Shown here piece after piece: positions 30,536 to 42,219 of a DNA stretch of 64,000 nt (within the stretch, counting starts at the first letter, position 1; every line of letters begins with the position of its first letter). The notes below the pieces were generated by a model. That model was given only the letters and a program-made list of their open reading frames with translations. It ran no database searches and had not been told where the DNA came from. The DNA comes from Lachancea dasiensis (lineage: Eukaryota; Ascomycota; Saccharomycetes; Saccharomycetales; Saccharomycetaceae). Both the position numbers and the translations under genes were made by a program. Where the stretch lies: the NCBI GenBank assembly GCA_900074725.1, contig LT598454.1, positions 6,854 through 70,853 of the forward strand, given 5' to 3'.

Positions 30536-33500
30536 ATGGTATCGCTAACTGAAGCGTTTCTGTCACTTCTGTGCCTCACAGGCACAGTTGTGGCCAGGTA
30601 CTCTAACATAAGTTCTACCACTGTTTCCGCTGTGCCCAAGACCACACCAACCGCTTTTTTTTCGTCGGTACACTTACTAGACTCGTATACAGGAACCACT
30701 GTGTCGAATGACAAGGAACACTGGTTTGTGATCGAGGCAGAACTTTACATATCAGCCGACTTCGATGGCGAGCTTCATTTGACTGCGCCTGAGAGCTTTC
30801 AAGGGTTTCCAATAGATTCTTTTGACCTTTTAGACAATACAACCACTGTGGGAACAGTCTCTTGGAATTCGTCCAACGTCCTTACAATTAGACCCGACCG
30901 TTCGAGTACTGACCATTCTGCTGTATTCAATGTGCTCACAAAGCTCTCCAGTGAAATCAAAGAATCTATCACTGGTCCTGCCGTTAAATCCTTTGAGTTT
31001 CAGCAGTCACCCGGGGGCTCCGTTATCGAAACAATTGACTTTATCGCCCAGGATTTGTCCGAATCTAACACAAACGCTTTGGTCGACGGAGACAATCGAA
31101 TCACTTATTCTGTCAATATCCCATTTAGCGAATATCCAGGTGCTTTGAACTTTGCTGCAACCTTCTCCGGTGCTGAATCCCACTCATTTGACCCTTCCTT
31201 AACTATGGTTAGAGTCGTCGTTGATGTCGATGAATTCAATAAACCTACAAAAGTGGTGAACGTAACAGCCTTCCAAGACTTTTCTGATGCGAACTCGATC
31301 AACTTGCAATTGAATTCTCAAATAAGTGGTGGGGAGTACCTTCAGATTATATATGCCACTACTTCCAGAATCAAATCAACTTCAGTGGACACTGTAGCCA
31401 CGCTGAACTATCCATCTCTCTCAACCTACAAGAGGGATATATCTATCATGTTTGAGGATCACGTTGCTCTCAGATCTGCCTCAAACGTTGAAGACTTTGG
31501 AGAAGATGTCACAGTGGTGACTGGTTCCAGTTCCAGTGCGTTTCCCACTATTACCGCCGTCAATACAACAACCTCATCTAATGAAGGAACAACGATTGCA
31601 TTGACCCAAACTTCGTCAGATGTTGGCACTGTGGCAAATACCACACATAACGTCGCTGGTAGCACCTCCGAACATTTCACCGTTGTTCCAGCCTCAAGCG
31701 CAATCAGTTCAGAGCAGCAATCAATGGCCACGATTCCAGCTAATAGTTCAATGATTCCATCCCAATCAGTCGCCAGCAGCACGTCCTCTTCGCAGAGCAC
31801 CATCATAACAGGAGGGCCATCCTCGAACTTGCCAACTTCAAATTCCCCTCTGAATTCCAGCTCCACGGTAAGGAGCACTCCCTCCAATAACAATGGCGTA
31901 GTTCTGACTTACACAGTTGTCACACGTACCGATAATGGAGAATATGAGGTGTACACGAGCTTCTTCCCTATAACAACTCTATCATCATCGCCTAGCGCAG
32001 ACCCTATGAGCAATGGAACCAAAGTTCATTATACAGTCAACTCAACCTCAACCGCAACTAATTCAATACCTACACACACAGTGTTGACTAAAACTGTTAG
32101 TGGCGAGGTTACTGTTTACACCTCCCTCGTGCCCATTGCGACATTGAGTAATAGCACCATGAGCAAAAAGTCGATGGTGACTAAGACCAGTGATGAAGAA
32201 GCTTCTGAGTCAACCACTTCAACTACTGATGTCGATGGGACCACTACAACTCTCGCCAGTGTCAAAGGCCACAGCACTTCTTCTAAAAGCACCGGCGCTC
32301 ACCACTCCAGCGAAAATGAGATGACAGGTAAGACGGACGCCACCGAGGTCAGTTCTCAAAGTGAATCTAGTAGCCAATCTTCTCCTACTGTATCAGTTTC
32401 TGATTTGAGCAAGACAGAAACTAAGGAAAGCAAGGTTACCGGGTATCAAACTAAGGTCTACGAAACAAATGCCGTTTTTACTACGACCAGGGATGGAAGA
32501 GTTATCGAATATACAAAATGGTATCCAGTTACGACTCTAGCAGCCGACAACAGAGGCTCTGTTGAGTCATCTACTGGAATTGAATCGACTAGGCCAACAT
32601 CTCCAACTGAATCATATCCCGTCTCAAGCAAGACAGGAACTGAATCTGCCAAGGTTACTGAATACGAGACAAGGGTCTTTAAAACTAGTACCGTCGTTAC
32701 TACTACTAGTGATGGTATAGTTCTTCAGTATACTACATGGTTCCCAATCACAACCCTCGCCCCGATTTCCAACACTAGTGTTCGTAACCACTTTACTTAC
32801 TCGAATGATTCGCTTTACGTTACTAGTCAAGACACACCTTTTTCGGCAGTTTCGGGAAGTAAAAGTGGCAAGCTTACTCAAGCCACGAGCCCTACCTCTA
32901 TGGCGTCCCATGGGGCCGAACACGTCAAATATTCGGGTCTGGGTGCAAAGGTTCACAACAGTACACTCACTAGAGGAGCTCAAATAACTGCTGCCCTAAG
33001 CAAGTCGCATCATTCGAAATCACAGAATTTTGAGAGCTCCACCTTTACTTCCTTGAGCCCAAGCTCGAAGTATCAAAACGAAACTGATAGCACGCGCACC
33101 AAATACTCATCTACCGTCACCATTGGCACTGCTGGCTATTATCCCTCTTCTTCTTTCGTAGTTATGAACACTACGACAGTATCACTTTCGACCAAGGTCA
33201 GGTCCTCAGCCATGGTACTAGCTTCTGTGCAGGGTGAAGTTGTTTCTACTTCTGAGCGTTTCCTAGGCTCTTCTCGTGTGTCAGAACCCTCTGCTGACGC
33301 TAGAGCTGTTACGTCTTCCGTGGCTAGCTCGTATTCCGGAATTGCCAGTCAAGTGTCTGCTGAGCTAAACTCCGAGACTTCAGTAGATTTTGCGACTCGT
33401 ACGAGTGTCAAATATTCACAAGCCAATGCACCCTCTTCCAAGGTACTAACATACTCGGAAGCATCAGTATACTCACAAGCCAGTGCTCCTTCCTCGAAGG

Positions 33501-33766
33501 TAGTAGCATTTTCACAAGTCAGTGCGTCAAGAGTATTGTTGAACCCAAGCGGATCCGTGGTCACCGAGGTTCCAATTGCATCAGCTTCGAAAACAACTTT
33601 AGGACATTCAGCGCTTGCAGTTTCTTCAAGTCAGGTCATGCAAGCTCAATCTAGCGCTGTTGTTTCATCGTCGTCACTGGCTCTTTATGTATTTGACGGC
33701 GGCGCCCGTCAAATGCAAAGTGGCATACTTGGGCTATTATTAGGTATGCTCGCGTGTTTGGTATGA
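30536..33766 (+). CDS. EGT2: GPI-anchored cell-wall protein Egt2 (mother-daughter separation)
   Basis: The 1076-residue product (1041 in S. cerevisiae) has a signal peptide (~1-21), a conserved N-terminal domain (SVHLLDSYTGT, HWFVIEAELYISADFDGELHL), a long Ser/Thr-rich stalk and a hydrophobic GPI-attachment tail after a GG near residue 1053. The stalk contains four copies of an ~38-residue repeat: TVVTRTDNGEYEVYTSFFPI, TVLTKTVSGEVTVYTSLVPI, then two longer copies with EYTKWYPVTTLA and QYTTWFPITTLA. Near the C-terminus is a YSQASAPSSKV repeat. Egt2 acts in septum dissolution in early G1. Its position between MDJ2 and PFA3 matches S. cerevisiae order. TATATATATG at about 33845 suits a 3'-end efficiency element. 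Confidence 0.92.
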   Translation: MVSLTEAFLSLLCLTGTVVARYSNISSTTVSAVPKTTPTAFFSSVHLLDSYTGTTVSNDKEHWFVIEAELYISADFDGELHLTAPESFQGFPIDSFDLLDNTTTVGTVSWNSSNVLTIRPDRSSTDHSAVFNVLTKLSSEIKESITGPAVKSFEFQQSPGGSVIETIDFIAQDLSESNTNALVDGDNRITYSVNIPFSEYPGALNFAATFSGAESHSFDPSLTMVRVVVDVDEFNKPTKVVNVTAFQDFSDANSINLQLNSQISGGEYLQIIYATTSRIKSTSVDTVATLNYPSLSTYKRDISIMFEDHVALRSASNVEDFGEDVTVVTGSSSSAFPTITAVNTTTSSNEGTTIALTQTSSDVGTVANTTHNVAGSTSEHFTVVPASSAISSEQQSMATIPANSSMIPSQSVASSTSSSQSTIITGGPSSNLPTSNSPLNSSSTVRSTPSNNNGVVLTYTVVTRTDNGEYEVYTSFFPITTLSSSPSADPMSNGTKVHYTVNSTSTATNSIPTHTVLTKTVSGEVTVYTSLVPIATLSNSTMSKKSMVTKTSDEEASESTTSTTDVDGTTTTLASVKGHSTSSKSTGAHHSSENEMTGKTDATEVSSQSESSSQSSPTVSVSDLSKTETKESKVTGYQTKVYETNAVFTTTRDGRVIEYTKWYPVTTLAADNRGSVESSTGIESTRPTSPTESYPVSSKTGTESAKVTEYETRVFKTSTVVTTTSDGIVLQYTTWFPITTLAPISNTSVRNHFTYSNDSLYVTSQDTPFSAVSGSKSGKLTQATSPTSMASHGAEHVKYSGLGAKVHNSTLTRGAQITAALSKSHHSKSQNFESSTFTSLSPSSKYQNETDSTRTKYSSTVTIGTAGYYPSSSFVVMNTTTVSLSTKVRSSAMVLASVQGEVVSTSERFLGSSRVSEPSADARAVTSSVASSYSGIASQVSAELNSETSVDFATRTSVKYSQANAPSSKVLTYSEASVYSQASAPSSKVVAFSQVSASRVLLNPSGSVVTEVPIASASKTTLGHSALAVSSSQVMQAQSSAVVSSSSLALYVFDGGARQMQSGILGLLLGMLACLV

Positions 33767-33926
33767 GTACAAGATCCTTCAGTAATGCTTTTGAGGGACT
33801 TCGGGATTATTTGGTGTTAATATTAATGAGATAAGGAACTGTAATATATATATGCATATGTAACGTAAATTTTATTCGATGTTCATGATGAATGCAATGT
33901 TGGCCACTTGAATCAGTTCCCTCTTG

Positions 33927-34937
33927 TCAGTCACCTAGCGCAAAGGGGCGTGAGTTGTTGTGATCATACGAAGACCTTGGCGTCAAACGCCTCATCAGTT
34001 GCTCTTGTAAAGTCATACTTTCCGAAACCTCATTGCGCCAGTCTCTATTGACTTCGAAATAGAGGCCACTTTCATCCAGCGTATGCCTGGATCTAAGTTG
34101 CGATTGGGTAGGTATGGGGAAGACCCATTCGAAACAACTTTGTCCCATCACGCACTGCCAATTGCGGGAAGCTGAACCCAAATCAAACAAATTTGTGCTC
34201 TCCCGAGTCTGAGTTCCACGTACTTCGTCTAGTAAGTTCGATTGTAAATTGTGTTCTGACCATTCATACGTCTCAATAGTTGTCCTATTCTGAGTTACAA
34301 GGTAAACAGTATAGCCAGTAAAAGCCGCCATGGATATCGTGATGATGACAGACAGAATCCACACTATTAGTAGTTGCAAGTTTATGACCTCATCCTTGTA
34401 GCGCTCATTGCGAAACCATAGCAAGAAATGGGTACCTGCAATGAAAAACACGACCAAAGAGTAAGTTGTGGCCTGTATGAGGAATTGAACGAAATATTTC
34501 TGATTTCGAAATCCCACGCAACTAGCAAACCATGGACAATGGTGATCCAACTTTAAGTAGCACACATTGCATGACGAGCAATGGTGACATCGATCTGGTT
34601 TCCAAACATTGCATATGCGACAAAATCGGAACCGACCGTTTCTCTTTAAAGTGACAGATCTTTTGGTGAGAAACTCGGGCGGAAACTCTAAACCTTGATC
34701 CGCTGCACTCACATCTGTAATACGAAGCTCAGAAAACTCTAGTGGACTCCCAGCACCCACTTTTATGACCGTAAAGTACGTATATATACTAAGCACAAAT
34801 ATCGGTCCGAGCAACGTCAATGTTAAGCCTCGAGGAATAGCATCCACATACACTAAAGTTGTAAAGCCAGTGTAGCAAAATAGAAATATGGTTAAAACCT
34901 TTGGGAATGCACTAGCAATGCTAGAACAGGCCAGCAT
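33927..34937 (-). CDS. PFA3: DHHC palmitoyltransferase Pfa3
   Basis: The product from the ATG at 34937 is 336 residues, the same length as S. cerevisiae Pfa3. The open frame upstream reaches only a GTG. A cysteine-rich DHHC domain (FRFCRICNVWKPDRCHHC, then LDHHCPW with DHHC at residues 131-134) is flanked by four membrane segments, two before and two after. Pfa3 palmitoylates the vacuolar fusion protein Vac8 at the vacuole membrane. Just upstream is an out-of-frame ATG (34962) that opens a 13-codon frame overlapping the start, which could reduce translation. Confidence 0.95.
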   Translation of the reverse strand: MLACSSIASAFPKVLTIFLFCYTGFTTLVYVDAIPRGLTLTLLGPIFVLSIYTYFTVIKVGAGSPLEFSELRITDVSAADQGLEFPPEFLTKRSVTLKRNGRFRFCRICNVWKPDRCHHCSSCNVCYLKLDHHCPWFASCVGFRNQKYFVQFLIQATTYSLVVFFIAGTHFLLWFRNERYKDEVINLQLLIVWILSVIITISMAAFTGYTVYLVTQNRTTIETYEWSEHNLQSNLLDEVRGTQTRESTNLFDLGSASRNWQCVMGQSCFEWVFPIPTQSQLRSRHTLDESGLYFEVNRDWRNEVSESMTLQEQLMRRLTPRSSYDHNNSRPFALGD

Positions 34938-36295
34938 CTCCTGCTGGATTTTGAACACTCATTTTCAGGCTTTGAATGTTGACTTGGCTGACGATGCTCT
35001 GGTTAATTAGTACAAAATGATGATTCATTGATGTGGATTAATTGAATGTTGACCGAAGAAAATAGCGAAAGATATCTGCTAGTACCACCGAGTGATGATG
35101 AGTGGTAGTATTTGAATAACATCGAGTTGGGTAATAGTAATAGTTAAACTAGCGTCCGCATAGTACGAGATGATACTAACGATGTCAGTAAAACAAGAAT
35201 GGAAAAGGTTAACAATCAACAAATGGGATTCAGAAGAGTAGCGCTGATATAGAAATTCCTTGGCCAGCCATTTCAATTATCCAACAGCCCAGGGATCCGT
35301 TTGATCGCTGCAATTGTTGGATTTGCCAGCCCTAACCGCACCAAGAATACTCTCGCTAGAGGTTCGTTAAAATGCCAGCTATAGGTTGGGAATATAGGCC
35401 AAAATTACGGCCCGAATAATTACGGAGAGACAATCGGAAGCAGCTTTAATACTCCAGATCTAGCATCAGGTATCCTGACTGTAATACGCGATGGCCATGC
35501 CCAAATTGCACGAATGACCCAGCAAGTTGGCTACTACCGCTGCTGACTTGCTCCAGTAGAATTCGCCCTCAACGGAAGGGGCAAGGTGGCTACCTTTTGG
35601 AAGGTATTCTTTGCTTTTTTTCTGATTTTTGTAGTAAGCCTGGGCGCTTTAGAAGTCCCAGGACGATCGAATGGCGCGGCCAATCAATTTTATTTGACAA
35701 CTTAAAATGATTCTTCCACGGTTCGCCAATTCGACCAAAACACCTTGCTTTTTGTCGACTTTTTGTTTGCGGGAAGCGGAGCTTGACACAGCAACAATAT
35801 TAGACTTTTGAATGTATTGAATGATTCTCTTCCAAGATATTCGAGGACAATATCACATAAATTAAGAAATTCACAATCAGACACAGGCTTCAGGTGTCGT
35901 CGGGCAGCTCTGATAGGACTATATTCAGTTTATGTATTTTCATGACAGAAAGGTAGAAAGTGATATGACACGAAGGATGGGAGATTGCAAAGTTTACTAC
36001 TTGGGCCCCTCTGGCCAAAGCATAAGGATAATTTACGTACGGTTCTGAGGTTGGAGAAATCGCTTGCGAATTTTGTTATCTGTTAGGTGGACGTCTTATA
36101 GGTATCACCACTATCTTGATGGATATTCTTGAAGCTGCCTGGGATTTTTCGTATCTAAATACCAAGAAAAAATATGCGATGAGCTTCTCTCACTGCCATC
36201 ACACTTGAAAGTGCCATTTTGAATAGTAGGAAAGTTCTCAATCGCTCCACGAGCTTTAAAGCTGCCTACTTTTTTAGGATACTTCTAGTGAATTG
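34938..36295. other. Divergent intergenic region PFA3/RRP40
   Basis: A 1.36-kb region with short random frames only (for example 35079-35276 and 35702-35884). The RRP40 end carries a PAC element. I found no tRNA A/B boxes here. Confidence 0.55.
36176..36185 (+). promoter_or_regulatory. PAC element of RRP40
   Basis: Exact GCGATGAGCT, 110 bp before the RRP40 ATG, the usual distance for PAC in rRNA-processing genes. Confidence 0.78.
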
Positions 36296-37006
36296 ATGAG
36301 TGTTTTCATTGCACCAGGCGATGACTTTCATCTCGAAAGTCGAGACAACGTCATCTTGGGTCCAGGAGCCTATTGTGATCCGAGAAGCCAGGCCTTCACT
36401 CCTGTAAATGCTGGCTTTGAAGTGATAACGGAATCGAAGAAAGGTATCTGCGCTCATGTTGAATACAATTCTAAACGCTACGTGCCGGCGGTTGGCGATC
36501 TGGTTGTGGGGTTAATAACTGGCTCCTTCTCTGATAGCTACAGAGTATCGTTGGCAAGTTTCTCCACACCCGTTACATTATCCTATATGGCCTTCCCTAA
36601 TGCTTCGAAGAAAAATCGACCTACTTTGAAGGTTGGTGACTTAGTATACGCACGAGTGTGCAAAGCAGACAAAGAACTGGAGGCTGAAATTGAGTGCGTA
36701 GACTCAACAACCGGAAAGGATGATGGATTTGGTCACTTAGAACATGGTACTCTGGTGCAAGCCTCACTGGCATTTTGCAGGGAATTGACCTTCAACGCAG
36801 AGTATCCACTTCTTTCGTTGCTTGCTAAGCACGCCCAATTTGAAGTGGCCATTGGTATCAACGGAAGAATATGGATCAAGTCTGAAGAAATCAGGCATAC
36901 TCTAGCCTTTAGTAGATCTTTGCTGGAATGTCAGGATCACCCTGTATCAGAACATAAGCACATCATTTCTAAGCATTTTAAGAACGTACTCAATGCGTCA
37001 TCTTAA
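36296..37006 (+). CDS. RRP40: Exosome cap subunit Rrp40
   Basis: The 236-residue product (240 in S. cerevisiae) starts MSVFIAPGDDF; the frame extends one codon upstream through TTG, which I exclude. It has the N-terminal domain (VILGPGAYCDPR), an S1 domain (~60-150: VPAVGDLVVGLITGSFSDSY, LKVGDLVYARVCKADKELEAEIEC) and a C-terminal KH domain (FEVAIGINGRIWIKS, containing the GxNG-type loop). Rrp40 is one of three S1/KH subunits capping the exosome ring in nucleus and cytoplasm. It converges with FIG4 with only 47 bp between stops. Confidence 0.96.
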   Translation: MSVFIAPGDDFHLESRDNVILGPGAYCDPRSQAFTPVNAGFEVITESKKGICAHVEYNSKRYVPAVGDLVVGLITGSFSDSYRVSLASFSTPVTLSYMAFPNASKKNRPTLKVGDLVYARVCKADKELEAEIECVDSTTGKDDGFGHLEHGTLVQASLAFCRELTFNAEYPLLSLLAKHAQFEVAIGINGRIWIKSEEIRHTLAFSRSLLECQDHPVSEHKHIISKHFKNVLNASS

Positions 37007-37053
37007 ATAAACCCCATGATTAAAAAGGCACAACGAACAGGTTTCGGCAATGA

Positions 37054-39624
37054 TTACATAAAACTACTATTCTCCTTCGTGAAAGACATATAAATCTCAG
37101 CTTCTTCCGTTGTGACGTGAGTATCCCAGTGTTCCTGTGAAGCATATTGGTCCAGAACGGTATACTCTGATATTTTACAATGTTCCTCGTAAAAATTCTT
37201 TTCACCAAGCAGAGTTAAACCTGCAGATGAGTATGGAGGGGGCATGTTGTCTGATGAAAACACAGTTCCCGACTCCAGCGCATAATCCTTGTCTACTTTT
37301 ACGTTATTCCCGCCACTTTTTATTAAAGAAAATCCGTCAAGCTGCTCTTTCAGTGCTCCTAGTTCTGCGGCCTGCTTTTGCAAAACAACATGATAAAGCT
37401 CATTTTCGTCTTTCATGGTAAAATCATGTGTATCGGAACTCGATGTATCAATACGTTCCGGCTTTTTCAATACGAAGTCGCGCAGCTTTTTGTTTAAAAA
37501 GCTTTGTTTCCGGGAATGAAATGGTGAAAGCGCGCTACCCCTCTTTTCGCCTGTACTATAACGTCTAGTTGAATTCATGCGGAAGGCAAACAAATCTCGG
37601 AAGGAGGAAAGCAGACGAGGTGCATAATACTCATTCCAATAATTATCGAAGGCACCTGGGTAACCTCGTATATTCTTGTATGTCTTTACCTTGGTCATGT
37701 CGTTGTCTTTACCAAGAATTTCGCGTTGAATCGTGTCTCGCAAGCTTCTAATGTGGTAAATGTTCCACCACTTGGTATAACTTCTTTTAGGCGAATCCAG
37801 ATCTGGGCCCATGTGAAGGTAAAAATCGGTGTTCATCTCCCAAAGTGCAGGTATACCTTCCTGCCAGACATAATGTCCCAGGAATAAGTTTATAGCATCC
37901 TGCCTTTGGGCGTCCACAAACGAATTGCTATAGAACCTCTTTATACTTTCAATCATATCCCTTGAGTGAGAACTCCACTGATTAATCTTCCGGTAGGTTT
38001 CCATGGTGTTGACCAGATGTGATCCACCATATTGTAATGCGATTGTGTCCCCGTGATCATGGAAAAGTTCGGTGAGAATGTGCACGATGTCGGAATCGTA
38101 TTCAAGAAACGAATTATCTCCAATCCCTAGAACCTCAAGCTGCACGCCCAGGGCCCTCTTCCCAATAACAAATTGGGCAGCATTGGTTCTATCAAGACAA
38201 TCGATGCAGTTGGTCCTGCAGATGCCTTCTTGAATACGCGTACTCTTGAAATCACGCCCGTTGTGGAATATTCCTGTTGTTTCAACAGTGTTTAGGGCAT
38301 ATCGTTCAAGAAATTCTATCACCACCTGGCCGTGCGACTTCGAAGCCCTGCTCATGTCCCAAGATGTATATTGTATCTTCTTGCTGTCGGGGAGAAAAGT
38401 ATTTAAGTAGTTGATACATTCCTCGAACTCATTCAACAAATTAACCTCGCGCGGATTCTTTTCTTTTGTTTTAATGAGATTAAGTACCTGAATAGGTCCA
38501 CCTCCGTAACGTTGGAACAGTCTATCGAAATGTATTGCCGCAGAGCTGAAAAAAGGATCTTTGACGTTTACCTGAATAGGTGGTTTGGCAGTGAGGTTCG
38601 ATACTTCTTGTGACCAGCACAATGGGATAGAACCTCGATGCTGCACAAAAGAGGTATATCGATCACTATCAAAATAACCATTATCGGGGCAGTGAAATGG
38701 AGTCAGTATCATATCAGAGACAATTTGCTCCGTTTCTACTTCGTTTGCAACGAACCCCTGTTTGTTAACGCCTCTTTTCAGGTACCTAGCACCAGCGAAG
38801 TGATGGGACCTTCGAGCAATTAGAGTAACATAGACGCTCCTCCCCCAAATCAAGACGTTAACTTGATCAATAAAGCCATGGACCATAGCTTGGAACCAAT
38901 CGTAAACAGTGTCAATGCACGGAAATACGGGTTTCAATAGATTGCTATTCCACATGAACATATCGTTGTAATCTGGTATTCCGCTCGGGACGGAAAGATC
39001 TGGGCGGCCTACGGCCTTCATTTTTTCTCTGAGTACGTTCGTTTGCAAAGTATTGGTGATATCGTAAGTGTAACTGAAGTAGAACGTCTTGCTGAGATCC
39101 AAATTCAAGAAAGTACTGAGAAAGCGTGCCTCTATCGAGTACTTATCAGGTCTCTTGTAAGAGTTCGACAAGGGCACCAGTTCTGTCTCATCTATGTGGT
39201 ATATGCAATGACCGCCCAGCACAGCCACCTGGCTCGTTTTGGTAATGACGATGAGATAATAGCAGTCCGTGAATCGAATGAATCCAAGCAAGCCATAACC
39301 TGTCAGTCTTTTGTTCAAACCCTCATCGTTTGCATCTTCTAGCGCTGCAAGGACGTTCATGATCTCCGATCGAGTGAAAAACACATTATCTTCGAGTACT
39401 GAAAGATTATCCGTCGGTACAGAGAGGTCAATTTCCAGAATTCTGAACATTGTTTCCCGCTTATTACTTCCAACCACGTACATTCGGTCCTTCGTTTCAT
39501 ATATGGTATATTTCGAAAGCGTAAACTTTCGCGTTTTCCGCTGTTTTGATGCGCTTATGGGCGGCATCGGCTTTGCAGACACAGAACTGGCATCTGTTTC
39601 GTGAGTTGCAGGTTCTTGTTCCAT
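37054..39624 (-). CDS. FIG4: Phosphatidylinositol 3,5-bisphosphate 5-phosphatase Fig4
   Basis: The 856-residue product (879 in S. cerevisiae) carries a SAC phosphatase domain with the catalytic CX5R motif [16 protein letters not shown] (C473 to R479). Upstream hallmarks are [35 protein letters not shown] and [28 protein letters not shown]. The C-terminus includes [12 protein letters not shown] and a Ser-rich tail. Fig4 works with Vac14 and Fab1 at the vacuole, both hydrolysing PI(3,5)P2 and activating Fab1. The ATG start is the first in frame. Confidence 0.97.
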   Translation of the reverse strand: MEQEPATHETDASSVSAKPMPPISASKQRKTRKFTLSKYTIYETKDRMYVVGSNKRETMFRILEIDLSVPTDNLSVLEDNVFFTRSEIMNVLAALEDANDEGLNKRLTGYGLLGFIRFTDCYYLIVITKTSQVAVLGGHCIYHIDETELVPLSNSYKRPDKYSIEARFLSTFLNLDLSKTFYFSYTYDITNTLQTNVLREKMKAVGRPDLSVPSGIPDYNDMFMWNSNLLKPVFPCIDTVYDWFQAMVHGFIDQVNVLIWGRSVYVTLIARRSHHFAGARYLKRGVNKQGFVANEVETEQIVSDMILTPFHCPDNGYFDSDRYTSFVQHRGSIPLCWSQEVSNLTAKPPIQVNVKDPFFSSAAIHFDRLFQRYGGGPIQVLNLIKTKEKNPREVNLLNEFEECINYLNTFLPDSKKIQYTSWDMSRASKSHGQVVIEFLERYALNTVETTGIFHNGRDFKSTRIQEGICRTNCIDCLDRTNAAQFVIGKRALGVQLEVLGIGDNSFLEYDSDIVHILTELFHDHGDTIALQYGGSHLVNTMETYRKINQWSSHSRDMIESIKRFYSNSFVDAQRQDAINLFLGHYVWQEGIPALWEMNTDFYLHMGPDLDSPKRSYTKWWNIYHIRSLRDTIQREILGKDNDMTKVKTYKNIRGYPGAFDNYWNEYYAPRLLSSFRDLFAFRMNSTRRYSTGEKRGSALSPFHSRKQSFLNKKLRDFVLKKPERIDTSSSDTHDFTMKDENELYHVVLQKQAAELGALKEQLDGFSLIKSGGNNVKVDKDYALESGTVFSSDNMPPPYSSAGLTLLGEKNFYEEHCKISEYTVLDQYASQEHWDTHVTTEEAEIYMSFTKENSSFM

Positions 39625-40649
39625 TGTTCGTATTATTCAGCTGCGTAACTCCCACCAAGCTTTCTTGATAATTATATTGTAGGGCCAATGTGCAGGGATC
39701 CTGTGTATCAGACTGTGAAACGCATCAGTGGTGCGAGGAGGTCCCCTTCACCTACCACAAGCTTCAAAGTGTATAAATTATGGGTATTTGTTTGCTCATT
39801 AAGATATCATTTCAAACGCATTCTTACTCGGCTCTGCCATGAACCTGGCCAGACACAATGCCCTGCACTAGTTCTGATTGTGTTCCATTCTTTACGAGCA
39901 TGGATTGTTTCGTTGGTGGGAGAAGTGGGTTGCGGAATGGGCCAGCGAAGTAAACAAGCGGTGTTTGAAAAATGAGATCGGTATGTTTGAGTAATAGATA
40001 TTTTATATAGTCCTAGGTACAACTGCTACTTCCCATAAGATCTCTGTTGAGAGCATTGTACTTAGTAGGTTGAATGTTAATATTCCGAGTATCATTTTTG
40101 AGAAAGTCTGAATTGAAATGTTAACTTGGATGACCAAAACTTCAAAATTCTCTCCTCTTTAAACAGGTCCTCAGGCAAGCCGCAACAGTTGAAATGTCAG
40201 CAATGAACGAGGCCTAAACACGTCAAACGGTAATTTATCATTGGGTGCTAAAGGTACTATGCCTACTAATTTATATATCTGGTTTACCATTATTGAAAAC
40301 ACAAGCAAAGCGAAAGACTTCAAATTATTCGCACGGTGTTCATATAGGTTCTTCCGTTTTACGGTGAACTCCTCCCAGGCTTATGTCTAAATGTTACTGA
40401 GTGACAAGCGTGCCGATCATTGATTGAGTGCCTTAATTATTGGTTACGGAAATGATAACAATCCCAAAATTTTTGAAATATATTGGGAAAACACCGAAGA
40501 GCTGGAGGATAGCGGAGTTCACGAATGAACTGGCGCCAAAAACCAATCGTCATAAGCATAGCGCCTAGGAATTCGATAAGACTATCGCACTGTCTCTGAA
40601 AGGAGGGCATCGTTACTTTATACTTGAGAAACTTTGCGAAGATAGAAAA
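39625..40649. other. Divergent intergenic region FIG4/SNG1-like
   Basis: A 1-kb region; no gene recognised. A 95-codon frame at 39688-39975 overlaps another on the opposite strand and looks random. Confidence 0.55.
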
Positions 40650-42149
40650 ATGGACTCACCGAGAATGGACGCACGTAGATCAACTGAAAGTGACACTGGA
40701 TCATCGTATGCCGAACACAAAGCATTCAACAATGCTGCAGAAGCTTTGGCCAATAACAAGAGCAGCGGAGAGGATGTAGAAGAGGGTGCGGCCCTGGAAC
40801 AGGATCCCGAGGAGGAACTCCCACCCGAGCTGGAGGCCACAGGAGCGGGACTTGAAAGAACTACCACTGGTTTCTTGTCACCACGCATAAAGGATTTGAG
40901 GAAAAAACTAGCTGTCGAGTTTTTTACCAACCATGCCGTGCTTGCTATCTTGATGCTGGGAGTCTTCTCCCTGTATTGGGGTGCTCTTTACAATAGATCC
41001 CACTACTATTACAAAGTCAACATATTAGCAGTTATTCAAGATGATGGTGTTCTTGGCGACCCAATACCCCAACTGGTAGAACAGGCGTCAGGCACATGGC
41101 ACATTTACAACTCTTCTCATTTCCAAGAAAGATTTAAAGTTTCTGAGTCGGAAATTGACTCTCACATCACCAAACTTGTCCATGACCAACATTACTGGAT
41201 GTCTTTGAATGTAAAGCCGAATACAACCAATGCACTTTTGAGCTCTCTTGAAGACTCAGACGCCCAGCCATTCAACTCTTCACAATACTTCGAGACTGTT
41301 TACGAAAGTGGCAGAGACCCGCAGAATATGCATTCTAGTATCCTTCCATTGATGACAGCAGTTGAAGAGCTGTATCAATACTACTATTCTACCACTCTCC
41401 TCCCAAACATTTTGTCAAGGCTATCGCAGTCGATAAGCAATGCCCCGAGTGCTAATTTAGCTCAAGCAGGCGTCATCACTTTCAACCAAGTAGATCACAG
41501 ACCATTTACTGACTTTACTTTGCTTGGCCCTCTTCAAGTTGGTCTCATCTACACAATCATGTTCACTTTCTTCCAGCTTCTACTTTTCAGCCCAATGCAC
41601 GTTCTGTTTGCTCAAAAATTGAATAAGACGCATGTTTTACTGTACCGCTATCTGATTGCCTTTATCAACTACTTTATCCTAGCGCTCTTCTTCTGTTTGG
41701 TTTCATTGGCATTCCAGGTTGATTTTTCCAAAGCATTCGGTAGGTCTGGTTTTGTGGTTGCTTGGATGTCGTCTTGGCTATACATGACCGCAGTGGGTGG
41801 TGCAAACGAAAACATGCTGTCCTTGCTTGTTGCCTACGCTCCTCGTTTCCCTGGTTTTTGGATGGTCTTCTGGGTTGTTATGAATATTTCTCCTACATTC
41901 TTCCCCATGGACCTCACGGCGGACTTTTATCGGTATGGTTACTTTATGCCTGTTTTCAACGGTGTCGCTATATTTAGAGTCATCTTCTTGGATGTTTATC
42001 CGGGAAATCTTGGACGAAACTATGGCATCTTGTGTGCATGGGTTGTGGTTAACATGTCACTATTCCCTTTTGTCATGAAGCTATTTGTGGCTAGGAAGAA
42101 AAAGGATGCCCTGAAAGCTGCGGCTCATAACGCAGAAAAAACTAAGTAA
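40650..42149 (+). CDS. SNG1: SNG1/YJR015W-family membrane protein (DUF3533)
   Basis: The 499-residue product has an acidic cytosolic N-terminus, a first membrane segment (HAVLAILMLGVFSLYWGALYN, near residue 95), a ~200-residue outside loop with VNILAVIQDDGVLGDPIPQLV, and five or so C-terminal membrane segments (LQVGLIYTIMFTFFQLLLF through VVVNMSLFPFVMKLFVARKK). This is the layout of Sng1, a plasma-membrane protein linked to nitrosoguanidine resistance and lipid asymmetry, and of its paralogue YJR015W. Family assignment is firm; which paralogue it matches is not. Neither lies at this position in S. cerevisiae, so it interrupts the otherwise conserved order between FIG4 and PPM2. Confidence 0.85.
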   Translation: MDSPRMDARRSTESDTGSSYAEHKAFNNAAEALANNKSSGEDVEEGAALEQDPEEELPPELEATGAGLERTTTGFLSPRIKDLRKKLAVEFFTNHAVLAILMLGVFSLYWGALYNRSHYYYKVNILAVIQDDGVLGDPIPQLVEQASGTWHIYNSSHFQERFKVSESEIDSHITKLVHDQHYWMSLNVKPNTTNALLSSLEDSDAQPFNSSQYFETVYESGRDPQNMHSSILPLMTAVEELYQYYYSTTLLPNILSRLSQSISNAPSANLAQAGVITFNQVDHRPFTDFTLLGPLQVGLIYTIMFTFFQLLLFSPMHVLFAQKLNKTHVLLYRYLIAFINYFILALFFCLVSLAFQVDFSKAFGRSGFVVAWMSSWLYMTAVGGANENMLSLLVAYAPRFPGFWMVFWVVMNISPTFFPMDLTADFYRYGYFMPVFNGVAIFRVIFLDVYPGNLGRNYGILCAWVVVNMSLFPFVMKLFVARKKKDALKAAAHNAEKTK

Positions 42150-42219
42150 GTCAGTGCAACGCTTCCAGCGCTAAAAATGTCTTGTAAGCAGCTAGACAGT
42201 AAGTAATAGATCACTTGCT

